DNA of 64,000 bases from Letharia columbiana (taxonomy: Eukaryota > Ascomycota > Lecanoromycetes > Lecanorales > Parmeliaceae). Below are positions 32,973 to 44,629 of the stretch, in pieces. Position 1 is the first letter of the stretch. Every line of letters starts with the position of its first letter. Below the pieces are notes generated by a model, which searched no databases, was not told the origin of the DNA, and was given only the letters and a program-made list of their open reading frames with translations. The stretch spans positions 124,001 to 188,000 of the forward strand of contig NW_023501081.1 of the NCBI RefSeq assembly GCF_014066305.1. The letters are read 5' to 3'. Position numbers and translations under genes: made by a program.

Positions 32973-34774
32973 TTTTATTTTAATTATAACTCAAAGACGC
33001 ACTAGTCTCAAAGACGCGTTTTTTCGCGATTTGATACTCTATATTATAATTTACTATTATTCTATTATATTATATCTATATCTTATTCTAAATAAAAGAA
33101 ACTCGTTTAAAAGATTATTAATAAATATAAGAATAATTATTTTCGCAGCGCTATAGCGGTTATAGAGTATTATAATCTTAAATCGCGATAAATATAAAGA
33201 TAACTTCGAGAATAAGCTTTTAGAAGTACTTAAATACTTATCTATATACGTCTTATTACGACTTAAAAATAATCGCTATATAATTATATTAATTATTTAA
33301 ATAATATTAAATATTTACTTTAACTAGATTACATTTAAAATATTTTTAAATATATTCTAAAAATTATTTTAAATTCGTATTATTCTCTTAAATTACTCGA
33401 TAAAGATTAAACTATATAATTTATAAAACGATATTTTAAATATTATAAATAAAAGTAAAAATCTCTTAATGTCGAGTATAAGAATATATATAATATTAAA
33501 AGTATACGCGTAATATATAAGAAATTTCGATAGGGCTATAAAGAGAAAGATATATAATATTAAAATATTTAAAATATAGATAAGATTAACTTTCAAATTA
33601 ACTATAAAATCGTTTATTATATTATTACTTTAAATAAAAATAAATCTCTATAATTTATAGATCTAGATAATTATAATTATATTATATTTATAAAATATAT
33701 TAGCGTCGAAGACTAAAGTATATCTCTATTCGTAATTTTAAAAGATATTTATATTCTATATAAATAGAATAAAAACGACTTACCTTCGAATATTATATTA
33801 ATTATTTTATTTATTAAATATTTAAATAATCGACTAATATATAACTAGCTATTATATTTTAATATATTTTTTTATTATTATTAAGTAAAAAATAAAGAAT
33901 CTTAATTCTAAACGACTTCGAATCTTACTATATCTACGAATTTTATATATTTATCTAATAATTAAAAATCGACTTATTTATATTTCTCTTATATTCTATA
34001 TATATTATATAACTATTAAATATAGAATACTTTTAATTATTTAAATACTATTATATAAAGACTATAGATTTAATTATATATTTTAGAAATAACGATTTTA
34101 ATAAACTCGACTTTCTCGTAGTATTTAATTAAATAAGAATCTAAATCTTTACGTCTAGTACTATATATTCGATCTTTTAAAAAATTAATTTTATACTCTA
34201 TAACTCTAAAGTAATACTCGAAAAATTAGAAATCTAATATCTGCGCTATAACTTTAGATAAGTTTATATCTTTTATACTTATTAGAACTCTTTATAAAGC
34301 TAAAAACGTTATTAAATATAATTAATAATTTAAAGAATTATTTACTACTTAGACTTTTATTATTTTAAAAATATATAATAGCTATTAATCTAATTTATAA
34401 AAGAATTTATTAGTATACGAGTAAAGGCCTATGAATTAAATTCATAATCATTTTTTTGATCAGGGCTATCGAGTAAATAGGTGAGCGATCTTTGGTGAGC
34501 GATCTTTGGTGAGCGGGCTGTCCGGCTGTCGAGCGAACTTTGGTGAGCGATATTTGAATTCCTTGCGCTTTAATAATTATAAGACCAAATTTCAAAATTC
34601 TTAAAAATTCGGAAAGCGCAAACAGCGCTTTAAAATTTTAAAAAAAAAAAAAAAATTTTAATAGAAAAAAAAAAGTTATTCTGAAATCAAACAATGTGTA
34701 CCTGTTTTTTGATCAGGGCTGTCCGGCTGTCCTATTTTTTTGATGGTTGCGGACGCTAATTTATTTACCCGCGA

Positions 34775-34937
34775 TGACTCAGCCGGTCTAACCAAAGAGC
34801 GTAGTGACCCTGAATTGATGATTGATTAGTATATATAATAGAATAAGATAGGGCTGAGCTTGAAAACCTTGAATTTGTATGTGCAGCCAATCATCAATTC
34901 GGGTCCTGTACGCTTTTTAGTTAGACCGGCTGAGTCA
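34775..34937. mobile_element. fold-back MITE-like element
   Basis: Arms 34775-34792 (TGACTCAGCCGGTCTAAC) and 34920-34937 are exact reverse complements, and imperfect pairing continues inward for about 50 bp through GAATTGATGATTG. The total is 163 bp without coding capacity. A partial copy in the opposite orientation is at about 44227-44330, next to the right arm of the large inverted repeat. Confidence 0.7.
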
Positions 34938-35209
34938 GCCCGGTAGCCCTCCCGTATCTCCCTCATCAAAAATCTATGTGTAGAAGTCTTACACTCTGAA
35001 ATAACTACCTCCCTAAGGATGCTATTACTTCATAATTTCGTAAATTATAGAGCTCAGTGTGCGCTTTCTAACGCTGTAAAAATAATGAAGTTTGGCCTAC
35101 TATTGGTGGATTAAATGGACATTCAAATATAGTAGTTATAATAGTTACACCAAACGCGTCCGGGATCGGATAATAATCCTTCCACCTGTTTATTATTCTT
35201 CCACCATTC

Positions 35210-35275
35210 TACCAATTCTACCAATTCTACCAATTCTACCAATTCTACCAATTCCACCAATATAAACATAATCGT
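35210..35275. repeat. (ATTCTACCA)n minisatellite
   Basis: About six tandem copies of a 9-bp unit, with shorter runs at 35881-35912 and, inverted, near 43409-43432 and 43908-43932. The units are in frame with NST repeats in the broken reading frame. Confidence 0.75.
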
Positions 35276-35950
35276 CTTCGGTACCCCTCGCCCAATTAGA
35301 GCCCCTTACTGACGCCCCCAAGCCACCCCTCGACGAATCCGCTACTACTGACAATCGAGGCCGCAAGCGAGCCCAACAGCTACCTACTACTGCTCATAAA
35401 CGCGTTGGAAGGCCCTCAAAAAGAGCCCGAACGGATACGTCCTCCCCTACATACTCCTCCCAAGCCAGCGGTAGGTGGGTTAAACTGACATTCAAATATT
35501 GTAGTCACACCAAACGCGTCCGGTTCAGGCACGTACACCCCTTTTACCCGCCTCTTAGAGGCCCTACTGACGCCCCCAGGCCACCCCTCGGCGAATCCGC
35601 TACTGCTGGCAATCGAGGCCGCAAGCGAGCCCAACACGTCCTCCCCTACATACTCCTCTCAAGCCAGCGATGATGCCTTCCAACCCAGCGATGCTACCTC
35701 CCAAGACGCGTCTTCCCCCCTACCCGTTCTTCATCACCCTATTTTGAAGCCTCTCAACGCGTGTTAGATCCTGAACATCGTTAAGAAGAAGCCTCTAAAA
35801 ATATGATAATCACACCGGTGAGACGCGTCCGGGATGGATAATAATCCTTCCACCTATTTGTGTAACCATTCTTCTTCCACCATTCTACCAATTCTACCAA
35901 TTCCACCAATATGAACACATTTACCCTCGATACCCTCGCACTCAGTTGAA

Positions 35951-36530
35951 TAAGAGGAGGATCTACAACAGGCGAATGCGGAGAACACTGCGGAGAAACC
36001 AAGCGGCAACAAGGCCCCCAGCACCAAGAACACGGCTCAGCTCTCCAAGATCCCACGTCATATGCTCTCCACGGTTCCACATCAAATCATCACTCAGCAA
36101 GCGGAGAACACCACTGCAACTTAGCCTGTCATCCCCACTGCATTAAGGAGTAAGAGAAGGAACTACAACAGGCAAATGCGGAGAACACTGCGGAGAAACC
36201 AAGCGGCAACAAGGCCCCCAGCACCAAGAACACGGCTCAGCTCTCCAAGATCCCACGTCATATGCTCTCCACGGTTCCACATCAAATCATCACTCAGCAA
36301 GCGGAGAACACCACGCAACTTAGCCTGTCATCCCCACTACATTAAGGAGTAAGAGGAGGAACTACAACAGGCAAATGCGGAGAACACTGCGGAGAACACT
36401 ATGGAGAACACTGCGGAGAAACCAAGCGGCAACAAGGCCACCATCGTCAAGAACACGGCTCAGCTCTCCAAGATCCCACGTCATATGCTCTCCACGGTTC
36501 CACATCAGATCATCACTCCGGAACGATGCA
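35951..36530. repeat. ~200-bp tandem repeat with nested 12-mers
   Basis: Three units begin near 35951, 36151 and 36350 (AAGAGGAGGAACTACAACAGGC). Each contains GCGGAGAACACT repeats and the TCATATGCTCTCCACGGTTC block. The third unit has extra 12-mers. The inverted copy at 42.36-43.37 kb has a different number and order of units, showing copy-number change after duplication. Confidence 0.75.
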
Positions 36531-36734
36531 TATTTAGACGAATTGAAACCGTCCGTCAATTTCTTTCCGAATTGTATTTTAATTACTTATGCTATTTCAT
36601 TTATTCGTCAAAAATTTCACTAAGCGGCAAGAGATATTGTTGGGTTAAATTAATTCGATTTGACTTAGAAAAATCTAACTCTATGAATTTAATTTCAAAG
36701 GCCTTTTTGTTATTAATAATATTTAAGAAAAAAT

Positions 36735-36872
36735 AAAAAAAAAAAAAATAAAAATATTAAAAAAAGAATATAATAAGGAATATATAAGATACTTTCTAAA
36801 ATAATTATTTAGAAGAAGAATAAATATTAGTAGATTAAATATATAAATCTCTAATTATAATAAAAAAAAAAG

Positions 36873-36906
<34 letters not shown>

Positions 36907-36950
36907 TATTAAAAAAAAAAAAATAAAAAAAAAAAAAACGATAAGACTAT
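36735..36950. repeat. A-rich homopolymer stretch
   Basis: Long A runs with TTA islands inside the RIP-type DNA of the transposon. Sequence reliability here is doubtful. Confidence 0.55.
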
Positions 36951-37324
36951 TAAAACTTATATTTAAAAATTAAATTATAATCTATAAAAGCTAATATATA
37001 TATATTAAGATATATTTATTAAGATTTAAGTTATAGAATAAAATTTATATAGAATTAGAAAAGAAATAATAGATTTTCGCGTCTTTAAGACTAATGCGTC
37101 TTTGAGTTAAGGACTACTATAAGCGAAGCGAATAGTCGGACTACGATTAAGCGATTTGATCTCAATCTTCCCAAAAAAAAATTAACTTGTTGGCTGCAGA
37201 TCTCAGAGAAGCGTTGCATATATCAATCACTGAATCCCCCAAAGATATTCTACATCTCTTTCATTACTTCTGAGCCAGAATCCACTCCTCACCCTTATAT
37301 ACGGAAAATCATTTCAAAGACCCC

Positions 37325-38701
37325 ATGGCATCAGCAACGCCCTTCACGGTAGCTGTGCCGAACGATCGACTGGAGAGATTACGCGCGAAGTTGGAATTGA
37401 CAGAATTCCCGGATGAACTGGATGATGCCGGATGGGACTATGGAGCTCCGCTGGCTGATGTGAAGCGGCTGACTGCATACTGGAAGGATGGATTCGACTG
37501 GAAGCATCAGGAGGCGGAAATCAACAAACTGCCCCAGTTCCAGACCCAGATCAAAGTCGATGGATACGAGGCTCTGAGAATTCATTTCGTTCATCAGAAA
37601 AGCGAGAATTCCAAGGCTATACCACTGCTTTTCGTACACGGATGTATGTCTTTCAACGCGACTAGACTAAGACGCAGGATTATTGACACGGTGCAGGGCC
37701 TGGTAGTTTCTTGGAAGTCGTGAAGCTACTGCCACTACTCGCAAAGCAGGACGGAGGCAAAGGTCCAGCTTTTCATGTCGTTGCGCCATCTTTGCCCAAC
37801 TTTGGCTTCTCCGATGGCGTCAAAAAGCGCGGCTTCGCTTTGAAGCAGTATGCTGAGACTTGCCACAAGCTGATGCTTCAACTTGGCTATGATCAATACG
37901 GTAATCTCGTTTGCAGTATGAGCGAAATTAGACTAACAATCCCTAGTAACTCAAGGAGGTGATTGGGGCAGTCACATTACTCGTGTAATTGGCTTCCGGT
38001 ATCCGCAACACTGCAAAGGTCAGCATTCAAACACTCGATATCCGCGCCTTTGAGAGCACGCTGACAAAAATACAGCCAGCCATATCAATTATGTCAGACC
38101 CACACATGCTCCGACATTCACTAGCTCTCCAGCGCTGGCATTGCAACATGCTGTGACACCCTACAGCGACTATGAAAAGGCAGGCTGGGCACGCACACAG
38201 TGGTTCCAGAAAGAAGGATACGGTTACAATGAAATACAACGTACTAAACCTCAAACCCTTTGCTATGGTTTGGCCGACAGCCCAGTTGCATTACTTGCTT
38301 GGATCTACGAGAAACTCCATGACTGGACCGACCATTACCCTTGGACTGACGATGAGATCCTGACTTGGATCTCGATATACTGGTTCTCGACCGCTGGGCC
38401 AGCTGCTAGCACGAGGATCTACTATGAAGTGGGACATGCGACTGGATCTGATCGCTCTGCGATCGGGGAGTACATTCCGCACGTCAAACTCGGGCTGGCT
38501 TATTATCCGAAGGATCTCGATATCCCTCCGAAAAGCTGGGGTAGGATTCTTGGACCTGTTGTATTTGAGCGCCAACATCCAGACGGTGGACATTTTGCTG
38601 CTCATGAGCGGCCTGAGGCTATGGTGCATGATCTGAATGAGATGTTTGGCAAGGGTGGAGGAGCTTATGGGGTGATCAAGGGCAAAGAGGGCTACAATTG
38701 A
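37325..38701 (+). CDS. epoxide hydrolase (EHN domain, alpha/beta-hydrolase)
   Basis: Exons 37325-37643, 37697-37900, 37947-38018 and 38076-38701; introns of 53, 46 and 57 nt, phases consistent. The product has 406 residues. The N-terminal EHN domain ([23 protein letters not shown]...WDYG, then W...[11 protein letters not shown]) is followed by the oxyanion motif HGWPGS, rebuilt by splicing. The nucleophile Asp is in QGGDWGS, a lid Tyr candidate in IYYEVG, and the His in [11 protein letters not shown]. These match microsomal-type epoxide hydrolases, which open epoxides to diols. Fully open and unmutated although the RIP-mutated transposon ends only 215 bp upstream. No signal peptide. Confidence 0.88.
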
Positions 38702-39079
38702 ACCGCTATTAGAATATAACCTGACGCAAGCATACCAAGTACTACGGGACATCTATATACCGCACAATGGCATAGATTACGCGTAGGCTTTGACTTCCAG
38801 ACACCCAGGCCTAGACCAAATCTGAGGCCAGGTCTCTCGCTTATTACGTCGGGATTAAGGTAGCCAAAGTTGACGATCCTAGTAACTCCTCGGCCTTAAC
38901 CTCGAATTCCATCCTTCCTCTTCAATCTCACTCACCCACCTATCATGATCTTGTCGTGCTGTGGCTTAGAAAAAGCAAAGGATGATTTCTTCCACGTAGA
39001 ACGACATGGCAGACCCAGGGAACGGTGCGGAGCGCAGCCTTCTCGCACATATCCTTTCTGCATCCGCCTTTGTGGATTG

Positions 39080-39211
39080 TGGAGAAGAAGAAGAAGAAGA
39101 AGGAGAAGAAGAAGAAGAAGAAGAGGGAGAAGGAGAAGAAGAAGAAGAAGAAGAAGAAGAAGAAGGAGAAGAAGAAGAAGAAGAAGAAGAAGAAGAAGAA
39201 GAAGAAGAAGA
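39080..39211. repeat. (GAA)n microsatellite
   Basis: About 130 bp of GAA units with GGA interruptions. It opens poly-Glu, poly-Lys and poly-Arg frames on one strand and poly-Ser/Phe on the other, none of which is a gene. Otherwise 38702-39868 shows nothing supported. Confidence 0.85.
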
Positions 39212-39868
39212 AACCCCCCCTTCCCAGAACGGTGGCAAAACTGAGCGCTCTACTACAATATGCCCCACTACGCCTCACACAGCCCAAGCAACCAAACCCC
39301 CCCCTCCATCCGCAATCCGTCAGCTGGAGCGGACGTCCCTCCATCACGGACTGCAATGTGAATACCCGACGAACCGAATCGCACCCTCAAGACTGACCGA
39401 CCGATCCAACCTCGAAGGACATGGCAAATGATCGCCCGACGCGAACTCGCCCTCGAGGATCCGGACCGGGATGAGCAACGCACGACACACCGTTCGGATT
39501 GCGCCTACCGTGTCCGCTGGATGCGGGTTTGCGAAAAAAGAAAAGAAGAAGCCGTTGGATGATCTCAGGCATTATTACACGGAATCACAAGTGCAATTGA
39601 AAGGATGCGGATCTCGCGCGGGAAATGCTTTTTCACTTTTTTTTATATTAATGATGGAGATCTACATAAGGTGAAGAGCCGGGTGTGAAACACCATGGAG
39701 AGAATGTTGTCGTTCCCGTGACCGGCAACGGAAAGCCGAAGATAAAAATACTGTATAATACAGGCATGGCCCGCGCACACCACACAGACCGCGCCCAGCT
39801 CCCGGCAACCCGTCCGCCGCAGATTCCCCAGCGCAGGCCGCACGCATGCATGCTTCGCCCACCGCTCC

Positions 39869-40600
39869 TCAGTAAAAGGTGATGATGAGACAATTGTTGG
39901 ACGAGATGGCCTGATTCGTGCCGGTCCCGCCGAGGAGATACTCGTACGCCTGCGCGAGCTGCTGCTGCTCAAACGCCTGCACGGGGGCCTTTGACGAAAT
40001 GTCCAGCACGTCCGTCGCGCTGGTCAACGCGCCGCCGATGTCCTCGTAGGTCCCCGGGACGTAGTACGCGTCGGCGGGGGCGCACTTGGGGCCGGTGCAG
40101 CGTTGGTTGACGTTGGTCGTGAAGCCCCAGACGGTCTGGTCGTCGCCGGCGCCGGTGGCTTGGACCGTGGCGGCGCCGTCGCATCCGATTTCGAGACTGA
40201 CGTCCCCGTCGGATCCGCCCGGGACCATGTTGAGCTCGACCCAGGTGGCGGGGAGGACGGCGCCGCGTTGGACGTGCCCGACGAAACCGGGCGTGAGTGT
40301 GACGACCTGGGAGCCTTGGGCGCCGAGGGTGATGGTTTTGATGGGATCAGAGACGATGGACCATTTCCCATTGAAGACGGTGAAGGTTTGGGGGTAGGAG
40401 GCTTTGTTCTTGAGGACGAAGCCGGTGCCTCCGCATGGGTTCGTGTCTCGGGGTTCGAAGAGGGATTTGAGGGAGCGGGGCAGCCATGGACTGGAGTGCT
40501 CGGCCGGGGTTGGGACGGCGAGGGCTGGAGCAACGACGGAGGAAAGGGCGAAGCAGAGGGAGAGGAGTGATCGCAGCGTTCCAGACGCTTGGGGGAACAT
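39869..40600 (-). CDS. secreted protein, thaumatin-like fold candidate
   Basis: Intronless, 243 residues, ATG at 40600. The signal peptide is clear (LLSLCFALSSVVAPALA). The mature part has a beta-rich pattern: GFVLKNKASYPQTFTVFNGKW, ITLGAQGSQVVTLTPGFVGHVQRG, ATWVELNMV, then DVSLEIGCDGAATVQAT and CTGPKCAPADAYYVPGTYED. The order of an N-terminal strand with aromatic residues, a glycine-containing basic turn and an acidic D-SLE-G-DG segment recalls fungal thaumatin-like/BYS1-type secreted proteins, but the Cys count is low and the call is tentative. It lies between the two arms of the large inverted repeat. Confidence 0.5.
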   Translation of the reverse strand: MFPQASGTLRSLLSLCFALSSVVAPALAVPTPAEHSSPWLPRSLKSLFEPRDTNPCGGTGFVLKNKASYPQTFTVFNGKWSIVSDPIKTITLGAQGSQVVTLTPGFVGHVQRGAVLPATWVELNMVPGGSDGDVSLEIGCDGAATVQATGAGDDQTVWGFTTNVNQRCTGPKCAPADAYYVPGTYEDIGGALTSATDVLDISSKAPVQAFEQQQLAQAYEYLLGGTGTNQAISSNNCLIITFY

Positions 40601-42184
40601 AATGACGGACGTTCTTTGGCAAGCAAAGATCCAAGAAAGAGCGGATTTTCAAAAAGAAAGACAGTACTAGTATGCAGCGAGTAATGCGAACGGAAAGACT
40701 TGGGGTAGAGACAGTGGTACTTATGAGCGACTGGGGGAGAGGAGCACGGCACGCGCGAACATGATTCTAGGGCCATCGCCCTTCTCAAATCCTTTGTTGG
40801 ACACAAAGGGATTGTGGCACCTCGCAGCGATGCCATATAGGCTGAGTTTCAGAAATATGTTGGATGGGGCGCTAGATCATTTTTTCGAACGTCAAGGCAG
40901 CTGAAAGCAACAAAACGAACCTTGGAGATGCTCTGAAATGTTTGCTGCGCTGGAAATCCGTGATACAACTGTTCATGGCATTATCCTTGCGACACTCACG
41001 ATGAGTCTGTAGATTCTGTTGACAGCTGCATCGCTGCAGATGCGGACTGAAGTGGTGCAGCTGCAGCCATGACTAGCTTACGGGCCCCTGAGGTGAGGGT
41101 TACAACGTCCTCGTGTTGTAAAAAAAATCAAAATCGATGAAGAGTGAAAAGCCAAAGGTCTCTGTGAGACGATGGAGTGTGTCAGGTCTGGTAGCCGAAA
41201 CGCTCGGGAGTTGTCTCGCGCCGCGCGCTAAGCCAGCCAAGTCTGCTCATTGGACCAATCACGGAACACCATACCGAACGCGTGTGTTTGCTGATTTCGT
41301 TTGGAAGATTTTTCCTTTGGGCCACGAGCAGCGAAGCCACTTCCCGGCGTTGCAGCTCCTACTCATGGCGCGATACTACACTCAATCTAGTCGACCTTTT
41401 CTCGGAGACCAGTCCCATCTTGTACCAGCCTTGGTTGTCTGAGTGTTGCAAAAGTCGACGGCCAAGTACCCAACATTTAAAATTGTATTCCCACGGAAGA
41501 GGGCGAGTAGTCCGTCTACTGCCGTAATGTGAAATACCTTATGTGCTGGAGCGCGGGGCTACTCGTACCTAGTAGTGGAAAGCTTGTCGACGCCGTGGGA
41601 AGACCACTCACAACACTGCAGGTATTTGATTCACCCCCAAGATCACTCTGATCCTTCGGGGAATCCCCAAGAGCTCTCGAATAATTAGAGTGAGTTGAGT
41701 TACGTAGTAGTTACTGTGTTGGAGTGATCCGTAGAGGGAGATCCCTAACCCCCCTTCCTCCGGGGGCTCTCCGAGGGCCCTTCGGGAGCTTCCTGCCGGA
41801 GGGGCTCTTCTCGTAAACTCGACAGTGCACATATATCTAAGTCTTTGATATATATCTTTTCGAATACTTTATCAAATTTCATCTACGCTATATTATGTGA
41901 AAGCGTATAACTAACTCTATAACTTTATCGAATTTCTTTATTATTATATTATAGAAGAAAGAAAATAACTTAAAAAAAGTAGATCTCGAGGATTTGATAT
42001 TCTTTTCACAGCTTCGTATTTAAATATAGGTAGTATTTTAATTAAAAAAAAAAAAAAATATTTTTTTAAAAAAAAAAAAATTTTAAAATTTTAATTGCCT
42101 ATAAAAAACAGAGAAAGGCCATGTCCTTATGGCAAGAAGTATCGAAATATCGAAAAGAAATGGAGACAACGTGCCAATTAGTAG
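40601..42184. other. intergenic, possible repeat remnant at the right
   Basis: No gene is recognised. About 41690-41830 is GC-rich with internal complementarity (ccctaaccccccttcctccgg and neighbours) and a minus-strand frame reading RRAPPAGSSRRALGEPPEEGG. It resembles a repeat fragment. From about 41830 the DNA turns AT-rich, as at the other edge of the compartment. Confidence 0.35.
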
Positions 42185-44190
42185 TGTGAATCCCACAATC
42201 TCTCCTACCGCAGTGAAATCTTTCGAATAATGAAATAGCTGTAGACATCGGACGGTTTCAATTCGTCCAAATATGTATCGTCCGATGTTCCTCCTGTAGA
42301 GGCCCAATTGACTGTGATAGTAGATCCTCCTCTTGTGACGTTATTGCAGTGATGTACCATATTAATGCAGTGGGGATGACAGGCCAAGTTGTAGTGGTGT
42401 TCTCCGCTTGCTGAGTGATGATTTGATGTGGAACCGTGGAGAGCATATGACGTGGGATCTTGGAGAGCTGAGCCGTGTTCTTGACGATGGTGGCCTTGTT
42501 GCCGCTTGGTTTCTAGTTTCTCCGCAGTGTTCTCCGCATTTGCCTGTTGTAGTTCCTCCTCTTGCTCCTCAATGTAGTGGGGATGACAGGCCAAGTTGCA
42601 GTGGTGTTCTCCGCTTGCTGAGTGATGATTTGATGTGGAACGGCCAGTTGAGTGGTGTTCTCCGCTTGCTGAGTGATGATTTGATGTGGAACCGTGGAGA
42701 GCATATGACGTGGGATCTTGGAGAGCTGAGCCGTGTTCTTGACGATGGTGGCCTTGTTGCCGCTTGGTTTCTCCGCAGTGTTCTCCGCATTTGCCTGTTG
42801 TAGTTCCTCCTCTTGCTCCTCCTCTTGTAGAGTATCAGACTGAGTGGCTAGCTGAGTGGCTGACTGAGTGGATAACTGATATGACGTGGGATCTTGGAGA
42901 GCTGAGCCGTGTTCTTGACGAAGGTGGCCTTGTTGTCGCTTGGTTTCTCCGCAGTATTCTCCATAGTGTTCTCCGCAGTGTTCTCCGCAGTGTTCTCCGC
43001 AGTGTTCTCCGCATTTGCCTGTTGTAGTTCCTCCTCTTACTCCTTAATGTAGTGGGGATGACAGGCTAAGTTGCAGTGGTGTTCTCCGCTTGCTGAGTGA
43101 TGATTTGATGTGGAACCGTGGAGAGCATATGACGTGGGATCTTGGAGAGCTGAGCCGTGTTCTTGGTGCTGGGGGCCTTGTTGCCGCTTGGTTTCTCCGC
43201 AGTGTTCTCCGCATTCGCCTGCTGTATTGACTTCTCTTGCACTGGCTGAGTGGATTGATGTGAGACCGTGGAGAGTAGGCCTGTTGTGTCACTGCTGCTG
43301 ATGACTGTCTCCGCAATGTTCTCCGCAGTGTTCTCCGCATTCGCCTGTTGTAGATCCTCCTCTTATTCAACTGAGTGCGAGGGTACCGAGGGTAAATGTG
43401 TTCATATTGGTGGAATTGGTAGAATTGGTAGAATGATGGAAGAAGAATGGTTATATAAATAGGTGGAAGGATTATTATCCGATCCCGGACGCGTCTGGTG
43501 TGATTATCATATTTTCAGGAGCTTCTTCTTGACGATGTTCAGGATCTAACACGCGTTGAGAGGCTTTAAAATAGGGTGATAAAGAACGGGTAGGGGAGGA
43601 AGACGCGTCTTGGGGGTATCTCTTGGGAGGTAGCATCGCTGGGTGCACCACCGCTGGCTTGGGAGGAATCTGTAGGGGAGGACGTATCCGTTCGGGCTCT
43701 TTTTGAGGGCCTTCCAACGCGTTTATGAGCAGTAGTAGGTAGCTGTTGGGCTCGCTTGCGGCCTCGATTGCCAGCAGTAGCGGATTCGCCGAGGGGTGGC
43801 CTGGGGGCGTCAGTAGGGGCTCTAAGAGGCGGGCAGAAGGGGTGTACGTGCCTGAAACGTTGAGTAACCTTTGGCGAGGGGTACCGAAGACGATTGTGTT
43901 CATATTGATGGAATTGGTAGAATTGGTAGAATGGTGGAAGGAAGAAGAATGGTTACACAAACAGGTGGAAGGATTATTATCCGATCCCGGACGCGTCTGG
44001 TGTGGCTACCATGACTACCATATTTGAATGTTCATTTAATCCACCAATAGTAGGCCAAACTTCATTATTTTTACAGCGTTAGAAAGCGCACACTGAGCTT
44101 TATAATTTACGAAATTATGAAGTAACAGCATCCGTAGGGAGCTGGTTATTTCAGAGGGGAAGACTTCTGCACATAGATTTTTGTAGATTT
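42185..44190. repeat. right arm of large inverted repeat
   Basis: Reverse-complement partner of 34.96-36.65 kb, with more minisatellite units (blocks with GTTCTCCGCTTGCTGAGTGA recur near 42398, 42607, 42658 and 43080) and the GATCCCGGACGCG block at about 43480 and 43984. It extends on the outer side with a partial fold-back element (44227-44330). Frames read fragments such as LLEPLLTPPGHPSANPLLLA and ATSQDASSSPTRS-like text. No intact protein. Confidence 0.65.
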
Positions 44191-44629
44191 CTAATGGTTA
44201 CGGACGCTAATTTATTTACCCGCGGTGTCTAACCAAAAAGCGTAGACCTGACGAATTGATAATTGGCTGCACATACAAATTCAAGGTTTTCTAGTTCAGC
44301 CCTACCTTATTCTGTTATATATACTGATATAAAGGAAGAAGGTAAATTGTAGCGTCAGGAAGAAAATATATAAAGATCTGATTGGTCGCTAAGGCTTTAG
44401 CGTAGCACCCATTCTCTGAGTTGGTAATGTTTGCATCTACACTCGTGATGCTCAAGCTGTCTTGATCGAACGACCATAGATAGGGCTGCTTGTCACTGAG
44501 CTTCCCGGTGATGATAGAAGAGATGATGTTCTCCATGATGGACGAGGTTATGAGTGCATCCAGGTTTTGGGGAGTCACCTGGAACCCGAGGAACGTCACT
44601 ATCATTGCATCTTGCGCGCTTGATACAAA

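Larger units (their letters stand above)
34960..36650. repeat. left arm of large inverted repeat
   Basis: This segment matches the reverse complement of about 42185-44190. Shared landmarks are the TCCGGGATCGGATAATAATCC block, the (ATTCTACCA)n run, the TCACTCAGCAAGCGGAGAACACC units and the GACGAATTGAAACCGTCCG end. It is GC-richer than its surroundings and looks little affected by RIP. Translations of parts read gag-like low-complexity text (SSPTRS.SPYF.ASQRVLDPEHR) broken by stops. Probably a degenerate transposable-element copy; class undetermined. Confidence 0.65.
32987..37109. mobile_element. RIP-mutated DNA transposon with TA target duplication (Tc1/mariner-like)
   Basis: Thirty-base terminal inverted repeats at 32989-33018 (ACTCAAAGACGCACTAGTCT...) and 37078-37107 match at 28 of 30 positions; both mismatches are C/T, as RIP would make. 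Each end is flanked by TA (32987-32988 and 37108-37109), the target duplication of Tc1/mariner/Fot1-type elements. The 4.1-kb body is AT-rich and has no surviving transposase frame. A less mutated segment with the left arm of the large inverted repeat and a fold-back element lies inside it, so it is composite. It ends about 215 bp before the epoxide hydrolase start. Confidence 0.7.

Noticed and set aside
38943..39431. Frames with poly-Glu, poly-Lys, poly-Arg or poly-Ser
   Set aside because: All are translations of the GAA microsatellite with no domain outside it.
40024..40836. 270-residue minus-strand frame overlapping the secreted protein
   Set aside because: Ser/Pro/Thr-rich frame-shifted shadow of the 39869-40600 gene, which has the signal peptide and beta-rich pattern.
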